Shown here: positions 20,043-23,924 of the stretch, piece after piece
How positions within the stretch are numbered: the first letter of the stretch is position 1
Layout: each line of letters opens with the position of its first letter
Assembly: GCA_036494715.1 (NCBI GenBank)
Contig: DASXNY010000038.1
Coordinates: 1-23,924, forward strand
Source: JAICJR01 sp036494715
GTDB lineage: Bacteria; Actinomycetota; Thermoleophilia; Solirubrobacterales; Thermoleophilaceae
Length of the DNA: 23,924 nt
Direction of reading: 5' to 3'
Translations under genes and position numbers: made by a program
The notes under the pieces: generated by a model
What the model saw: only the letters and a program-made list of their open reading frames with translations
The model's database searches: none
What the model was told of the DNA's origin: nothing

Positions 20043-21308
20043 CTACGGGATCCGCTTCGTCTCGCAGCCGATCAGCTTGTCGACCTTGTCGGCGAGCACG
20101 TCGTCGTTGCCCGAGCCGCAGCGCACGACGTCGCGCTCGCCGTCGCGGACGTTGATGCGGTCGTTGCCCGGGCCGGCGTTGATGCGGTCGCGCCCACTGC
20201 CGCCGTTGACGACGTCGTCGCCAGAGCCGGAGTTGATGCGGTCGTTGCCGTCGTTGCCGACGTCGAAGTCGTCGCCCGCGCCGGTGCTGATGCGGTCGTT
20301 GCCGGCGTCGCCCACGGCGTGGTCCCTGCCGGGCCCGCCGGTGATGCGGTCGTTGCCGTTGTCGCCGAACAGCGTGTTGTTGCCGAGCCCACCGACCAGC
20401 ACGTCGCTGCCGTCGTTGCCGTGGACCGTGTCGTTGCCGTCACCGGCGTCGATGTGGTCGTTGCCCTCGTTGCCGCTCATGCTGTCGTTGCCGGTGCCGC
20501 CGGTCATGACGTCGTTGCCGGTGCCACCCGTGACGGTGTCGGGGCCGGGGCCGCCGTCGAGCTTGTCGGTGCCGTCGCCGCCGGACACGCGGTCGCGACC
20601 CGAGCCGCCGCTGAGCGTGTCGTTGCCGATATCGCCCGTGAGCGAGTCGTTGCCCGCGCCGCCGTCGGCGGTGTCGTTGCCGGCGAGCACGGTGATCGTG
20701 TCGTTGCCCGCGTCGCCCGTGACGTTGTCGTCGCCGCTGCCGGAGTTGAGGCTGTCGTTGCCGCTCCCACCGTCGAGCGTGTCGTTGTCATCCCCGCCCG
20801 AGAGCGTGTCGTCACCGGCGTCGCCCGAGAGCTTGTCCTGGCCGGCGCCACCGTTGAGGCGGTCGTTGTCGTCACCGCCGGAGATCGTGTCGTTGCCGAC
20901 GTTGCCCGAGATCGTGTCGTTGCCCGCGCCGCCGTCGGCAGTGTCGTCGCCCTGGCCGAGCAGGATGTTGTCGTTGCCCGCGTCGCCCTCGACGTTGTCG
21001 TTGCCGTTCAGGCCGGTCGGCGTATCGTCGCCGGCGCCGCCGATCAGGGTGTCGTTGCCGTCGTCCCCGATCAGGTGGTCATTGCCGTCCCCGCCGTTGA
21101 GGACGTCGTCGCCGCCGAGGCCCTCCACGTCGTCGTTGCCGCCGAGCGCGTTGATGTTGTCGGGGCCCTCGGTGGCCTGACAGGGCGGATCGTCGCCGTT
21201 GGTGAAGACGCCGCAGACCGGCCGCCCGGCGCCGGACGCGCCCACGGCGACACCGAGCGCGACGAGCAGCACCGTGAGCGGCACAAGAAGGACCAGAACC
21301 CGCCTCAT
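20043..21308 (-). CDS. Secreted RTX-type calcium-binding repeat protein
   Basis: 421-residue exported protein made almost only of repeats. Signal peptide: MRRVLVLLVPLTVLLVALGVAVGASGAG. A short linker has Cys32 and Cys43. Residues 57-389 are 37 uninterrupted nonapeptides of the RTX pattern GNDxLxGGx, which form a Ca2+-bound parallel beta-roll outside the cell. The C-terminal cap has Cys397 and Cys415 (DVVRCGSGNDDVLADKVDKLIGCE). No enzymatic domain is present, so a structural, adhesive or surface role is likeliest. I chose the ATG at 21306-21308: TACGAT lies 7 nt upstream and overlaps an alternative ATG three codons earlier. It converges with menD (16-bp gap) and is divergent from the SnoaL-like gene. 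Confidence 0.85.
   Translation of the reverse strand: MRRVLVLLVPLTVLLVALGVAVGASGAGRPVCGVFTNGDDPPCQATEGPDNINALGGNDDVEGLGGDDVLNGGDGNDHLIGDDGNDTLIGGAGDDTPTGLNGNDNVEGDAGNDNILLGQGDDTADGGAGNDTISGNVGNDTISGGDDNDRLNGGAGQDKLSGDAGDDTLSGGDDNDTLDGGSGNDSLNSGSGDDNVTGDAGNDTITVLAGNDTADGGAGNDSLTGDIGNDTLSGGSGRDRVSGGDGTDKLDGGPGPDTVTGGTGNDVMTGGTGNDSMSGNEGNDHIDAGDGNDTVHGNDGSDVLVGGLGNNTLFGDNGNDRITGGPGRDHAVGDAGNDRISTGAGDDFDVGNDGNDRINSGSGDDVVNGGSGRDRINAGPGNDRINVRDGERDVVRCGSGNDDVLADKVDKLIGCETKRIP
20142..21140 (-). repeat. 37 x 27-bp tandem coding repeat
   Basis: DNA of the RTX array: 999 bp, exactly 37 units of 27 bp without spacing errors, each encoding one nonapeptide beginning GND, GDD or similar. The minus-strand GGCAACGAC motif (read GTCGTTGCC on the plus strand) recurs in most units. 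The third positions vary, so this is old repetition rather than recent slippage. Confidence 0.9.
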
Positions 21309-21315
21309 CGCCGCC

Positions 21316-21346
21316 ATCGTAACCCGACAAGGCCCGACCTTGCCAA
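21316..21346 (-). promoter_or_regulatory. Putative promoter of the RTX gene with internal inverted repeat
   Basis: TTGGCA (template 21341-21346) and TACGAT (template 21316-21321) with a 19-bp spacer; TACGAT ends 7 nt before the chosen ATG. The spacer holds CAAGG (21328-21332) and CCTTG (21338-21342, its last two bases inside the -35 box), a 5-bp inverted repeat that could be an operator. The spacer is slightly long. Confidence 0.45.
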
Positions 21347-21376
21347 CCCATCCCGGAAAGGAGAGACTGGGCGCCC

Positions 21377-21778
21377 ATGCGCGAGGCGTTCGACCAGGTC
21401 GGGCAGATCGAGACTCCGGAGGCGCGGCTCGACTACTGGTACGAGCACCTCTGGGCGGAGGACATCGACTACCGCGCGATCGAGGGCGCGCTCGACGACA
21501 ATGGCCCGATCATCGGCCGCGACGCGATGCGCCGCTACGTCGCCGACTGGGTCGAGACGCTCGACGACTTCGACTTCACGCCGGAGGAGATCATCGATGC
21601 CGGGGACGGCGTGTTCGTGGCGGTGATCCGCTTCAGCGGGCGGGTTCGCGGCAGCGAGAACACCGTCCAGCAGCACATGGCCGTCGTCTGGACGTTCCGC
21701 GACGGCAAGATGGTGCGTGGCCGCGAGTACAGCACCCGCGATGAGGCGCTGCGGGCCGCCGGGCTGTCAGGTGAGTAG
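21377..21778 (+). CDS. SnoaL/NTF2-like protein
   Basis: 133-residue protein with an NTF2-like cone fold: N-terminal helices (MREAFDQVGQIETPEARLDYWYEHLWAEDIDYRA), IIGRDAMRRYVADWVETLDDFDFTPEEIIDAGDGVFVAVIRFSGRVRGS, then HMAVVWTFRDGKMVRGREYSTRDEALRAAGL. This is the usual order of SnoaL-like domain proteins; the members have diverse, mostly unknown functions and no catalytic residue is decisive here. The start is supported by AAAGGAGA about 12 nt upstream. It is divergent from the RTX gene and overlaps menF at the 3' end by 12 bp on the opposite strand. Confidence 0.85.
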   Translation: MREAFDQVGQIETPEARLDYWYEHLWAEDIDYRAIEGALDDNGPIIGRDAMRRYVADWVETLDDFDFTPEEIIDAGDGVFVAVIRFSGRVRGSENTVQQHMAVVWTFRDGKMVRGREYSTRDEALRAAGLSGE

Positions 21779-23209
21779 CGGCAGCAGCGCCTGCAGCTTG
21801 ACCTCGGTCTCGGCCAGTTCGTCGGCCGGGTCCGAGTCCCGGACGATGCCGTTGCCGGCGTAGAGGTGCGCCACGTTGCCGCGCAGTAGCGCGCAGCGGA
21901 TCGCGACGCAGAACTCGCCGTCCTCCGAGAGGTCCGTCCAGCCCACGGGCCCGCTGTACCAGCCGCGATCGAGCCCCTCGAGCGCCGGGATCAGCCGGAA
22001 CGCCGCGTCGCGCGGCTCGCCGCCCATGGCGGGCGTCGGGTGGATCATCCCCGCCAGCTCGACGCAGGGCACCGGCTCGGCGAGTTGGGCGCGGATCGGC
22101 GTAGCCAGGTGCTGCACGTTCTGCACCTTCACGAGCACCGGCTCGTCCGCGGCGGCCACCCAGAGGCTCACCGGGCGCAGCGTGCGCTCGATCCTGCGCG
22201 CGACGATCGCGTGCTCCTCGCGCTCCTTCGCGCCCTGCAGGAGCTGCTCGCCGAGCAGATCGTCCACGGACGGGTCGGCGCTGCGGCGCGTGGTGCCGGC
22301 CAGCGCCACCGTCTGCGCGCGGGCGCCGTCCCGGCGCACGAGCAGCTCGGGGCTCGCGCCCACGAACGCCAGCTCCGGCGTGCCGACGAGGTAGCAGTAA
22401 CAGGCCGGGAACGAAGCCCGCAGCGCGTCGTAGAGCGCGGCCGGGTCGATCTCGTCGGGCGCGTGAACGCGCACCTCGCGCGCGAGCACGATCTTCTCGA
22501 TCTCGCCCGCCGCGATCCGCTCGACTGCCCGCGCCACCGCGGACTCGTAGTGCTCGGGGGGCGCGGCGCCGGCCACTCGCGCGCTCGCCACCGGGTCGGG
22601 GTCGAGCAGCGGCATCGACGCCTCCTTCAGCGAGTCCACCCGCGCGCGGAGCTGGTCGAGCACCGCCTCGGCCGACTCATCGCCTTCGAGCACCGCCGTG
22701 ACGGTGAGTCGCGCCTCGGTCCCGCGCCGAGCGAGCGAGACCTCGGGCAGCACGAGCTGCGCCGGGGCGAGCGTGCCCCACTCGGGCGCCGAGCCGCCGG
22801 TCGCGGCGAACGCGAAGCCGCCGACCCACACCGGGCCGGAGCCGGGCGGATCGCCGATGCCGTCGCCGCTCGCCGCCCCGCGGGCGAGCTCGCGGCAGGC
22901 GGCCGCCGCCGCGCGGAAGCGCTCCTCGCCGCTCGCCTCCACCAGCGCCGCCTGGCCGAGCGCTGTGAGCGTGCTGCGCTGGCGGTCCGGCTCCTCGAGG
23001 CAGAAGAAGCGGTCGTCGGCGCGCCGGGCGGCCAGCACGGCGGCGGAGAGGTCGAGCTCCGCCGCCACCGGCACCGTCACGCTCGCGATCACGCGCCTGC
23101 GCTCGCGCCGGGCGCGCCGCAGGGCATCCTCCACCCGCGCGCCGAGCACCGCCCATGCGGAGTCGCCGAGCCGGAACGGCCCGCTCTCAGCTTCGGTTCG
23201 CGTGGTCAA
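21767..23209 (-). CDS. menF: Isochorismate synthase
   Basis: Mg-dependent chorismate-to-isochorismate isomerase, entry step of menaquinone synthesis. 480 residues, chorismate-binding fold. Conserved C-terminal stretches: GEIEKIVLAREV (with the catalytic Lys), ELAFVGASPELLVRR, ALAGTTRRS, VQNVQHLATPI, AGMIHPTPAMGGEPRDAA and RGWYSGPVGW, ending LYAGNGIVRDSDPADELAETEVKLQALLPLL. Salicylate synthases and EntC are relatives; the men genes next door support MenF. The start is TTG at 23207-23209 (MTTRTEAESGPF) with no clear SD, 7 bp after the ilvN stop, so it probably rides on an ilvB-ilvN-menF transcript. Confidence 0.94.
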   Translation of the reverse strand: MTTRTEAESGPFRLGDSAWAVLGARVEDALRRARRERRRVIASVTVPVAAELDLSAAVLAARRADDRFFCLEEPDRQRSTLTALGQAALVEASGEERFRAAAAACRELARGAASGDGIGDPPGSGPVWVGGFAFAATGGSAPEWGTLAPAQLVLPEVSLARRGTEARLTVTAVLEGDESAEAVLDQLRARVDSLKEASMPLLDPDPVASARVAGAAPPEHYESAVARAVERIAAGEIEKIVLAREVRVHAPDEIDPAALYDALRASFPACYCYLVGTPELAFVGASPELLVRRDGARAQTVALAGTTRRSADPSVDDLLGEQLLQGAKEREEHAIVARRIERTLRPVSLWVAAADEPVLVKVQNVQHLATPIRAQLAEPVPCVELAGMIHPTPAMGGEPRDAAFRLIPALEGLDRGWYSGPVGWTDLSEDGEFCVAIRCALLRGNVAHLYAGNGIVRDSDPADELAETEVKLQALLPLLT

Positions 23210-23216
23210 AGCCCGG

Positions 23217-23774
23217 CTACGTGGCGGTTCGCCCGCGCGACACGGCCACCTCGCCCGTGCGCACCATCTCGATCAGGCCGAACGGCCGTATGTTCCGCTC
23301 GAACGCCGCGATCTTCTCATCCGGCCCGGTGATCTCCACGGTCACCGAGCGCTTTGACACGTCAACCACGCTGCCGCGGAAGATCTCGGTGAACTCGAGG
23401 ATCTCGCGCCGTGTCTCGCTGTCCGCCGACACCTTGAACAGGGCGAGCTCGCGCGACACGGTCTCGGACGGGTCGAGGTCGCGGATCTTGATCACGTTGA
23501 CGAGCTTGTGCAGCTGCTTCGTCACCTGGTCGATCGGGTGCAGCGCACCGTCGACCGTGAGCGTGAAGCGCGAGATCGCCGGATCATCGGTTGGGCCCAC
23601 CGCGAGCGAGTTGATATTGAAGCCGCGCCTCGCGAAGAGCCCCGCTACGCGGGCGAGCACGCCGGGCTTGTTCTCCGTGAGGATCGAAAGGACGTGCTTG
23701 CGGCCCGTATGGATGCCGCCGCTCGCCTCCAGATCCTCGAGGTTCAGGACTTCCTTGGTTCCTGGTTCACCCAT
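23217..23774 (-). CDS. ilvN: Acetolactate synthase small (regulatory) subunit
   Basis: Regulatory subunit of acetohydroxyacid synthase; its ACT domain binds valine and tunes the IlvB catalytic subunit. 185 residues: a 25-residue N-terminal extension, ACT domain at about 26-100 (HVLSILTENKPGVLARVAGLFARRGFNINSLAVGPTDDPAISRFTLTV), and the C-terminal domain (SRELALFKVSADSETRREILEFTEIFRGSVVDVSKRSVTVEITG, then RPFGLIEMVRTGEVAVSRG). The ATG (23772-23774) is preceded within 2 nt by the heptamer array, whose GGGAACTG unit is the only SD-like element. The stop lies 7 bp before menF. Confidence 0.96.
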   Translation of the reverse strand: MGEPGTKEVLNLEDLEASGGIHTGRKHVLSILTENKPGVLARVAGLFARRGFNINSLAVGPTDDPAISRFTLTVDGALHPIDQVTKQLHKLVNVIKIRDLDPSETVSRELALFKVSADSETRREILEFTEIFRGSVVDVSKRSVTVEITGPDEKIAAFERNIRPFGLIEMVRTGEVAVSRGRTAT

Positions 23775-23776
23775 TT

Positions 23777-23843
23777 CAGTTCCCAGTTCCCAGTTCCCAG
23801 TTGCCAGTTGCCCGCGGACTGCGGACTGCGGACTGTGGACTCA
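23777..23843. repeat. Heptamer repeat array filling the ilvB-ilvN gap
   Basis: Left half: CAGTTCC three times, then CAGTTGC twice (23777-23811). Four bases (CCGC). Right half: GGACTGC twice, GGACTGT and GGACTCA (23816-23843). Each right unit is an inverted, diverged version of the left unit, so the array can fold into a hairpin. It occupies the whole intergenic gap: the last unit contains the ilvB stop codon (23841-23843) and the first ends 2 nt before the ilvN ATG. Same architecture as 4807-4869 and 10694-10749. Confidence 0.9.
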
Positions 23844-23924
23844 TCCGACCATGTCCCGCGCGGCCTGGCCGGCGGGGATCATCGGGTAGCAGTTCTCTTC
23901 CTTCGTCACGTGGACGTCGAGCAC
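23841..23924 (-). CDS. ilvB: Acetolactate synthase large subunit (C-terminal end only)
   Basis: Last 27 codons of the catalytic ThDP subunit of acetohydroxyacid synthase; the gene continues past the right edge. The visible VTKEENCYPMIPAGQAARDMVG is the characteristic IlvB C-terminus, and ilvN follows 66 bp downstream. The TGA stop lies within the outermost unit of the heptamer array. Confidence 0.93.
   Translation of the reverse strand: MLDVHVTKEENCYPMIPAGQAARDMVG

Noticed and set aside
20142..21140. Regular repeats that might suggest a CRISPR array
   Set aside because: Period is exactly 27 bp with no unique spacers and an intact reading frame: RTX coding repeats.
23777..23843. Tandem repeats that might be an integration or attachment site
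   Set aside because: No integrase, tRNA or flanking direct repeats; the array fits the same design as two other intergenic arrays.

Overview
The window is GC-rich chromosomal DNA, almost fully coding, with GTG and TTG starts, 4-bp stop/start overlaps and many genes lacking a Shine-Dalgarno (SD) sequence. Gene content and protein style (complete menaquinone set, Leu leader peptide before leuA, RTX-repeat secreted protein, His-rich secreted protein) suggest a high-GC actinobacterium, probably of the Thermoleophilia (Solirubrobacterales/Gaiellales-like). This assignment is from impression, not a search. I see no tRNA, rRNA, CRISPR array, transposase or phage gene.

Layout. (1) 1-4490, minus strand: fatty acyl-CoA ligase, XRE-cupin regulator, leuC, leuD and a Tam-like SAM methyltransferase (cut by the window edge). 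The last four are tightly packed. (2) 4538-5094: two tiny membrane proteins converging on a long heptamer-repeat hairpin, then a hairpin behind the next gene. (3) 5102-11729, minus strand: ilvC, class V aminotransferase, serA, leu leader peptide, leuA and a maleylacetate-reductase-like dehydrogenase. (4) 11730-13498, plus strand: a half-GNAT protein behind a strong promoter, a structured 400-bp gap with a duplicated ribosome-binding leader, a His-rich secreted protein and an overlapping lipoprotein. (5) 13491-20026: menE (minus), menB-menA-menC (plus, overlapping), menH (minus), menD (plus). (6) 20043-21778: a 37-repeat RTX protein divergent from a SnoaL-like protein. (7) 21767-23924, minus strand: ilvB (C-terminal end only), ilvN, menF.

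How it fits together. ilvB-ilvN, ilvC, leuA and leuC-leuD cover most of valine/isoleucine/leucine synthesis (ilvD, leuB and ilvE are not here). serA plus the overlapping aminotransferase could supply serine or handle glyoxylate. The classical menaquinone route from chorismate to demethylmenaquinone (menF, menD, menH, menC, menE, menB, menA) sits inside the branched-chain locus, with menF directly behind ilvN; only the thioesterase and the methyltransferase menG are missing.

The most interesting non-coding signals are: three intergenic arrays of 7-bp units followed by inverted 7-bp units, which also write the last codons and/or stop codons of ilvC and ilvB; a Leu-rich leader peptide before leuA whose Leu codons can pair perfectly over 9 bp with RNA just upstream of the leuA ribosome site; and a recurrent TANNNT box 6-9 nt before start codons that lack an SD, pointing to widespread leaderless transcription.
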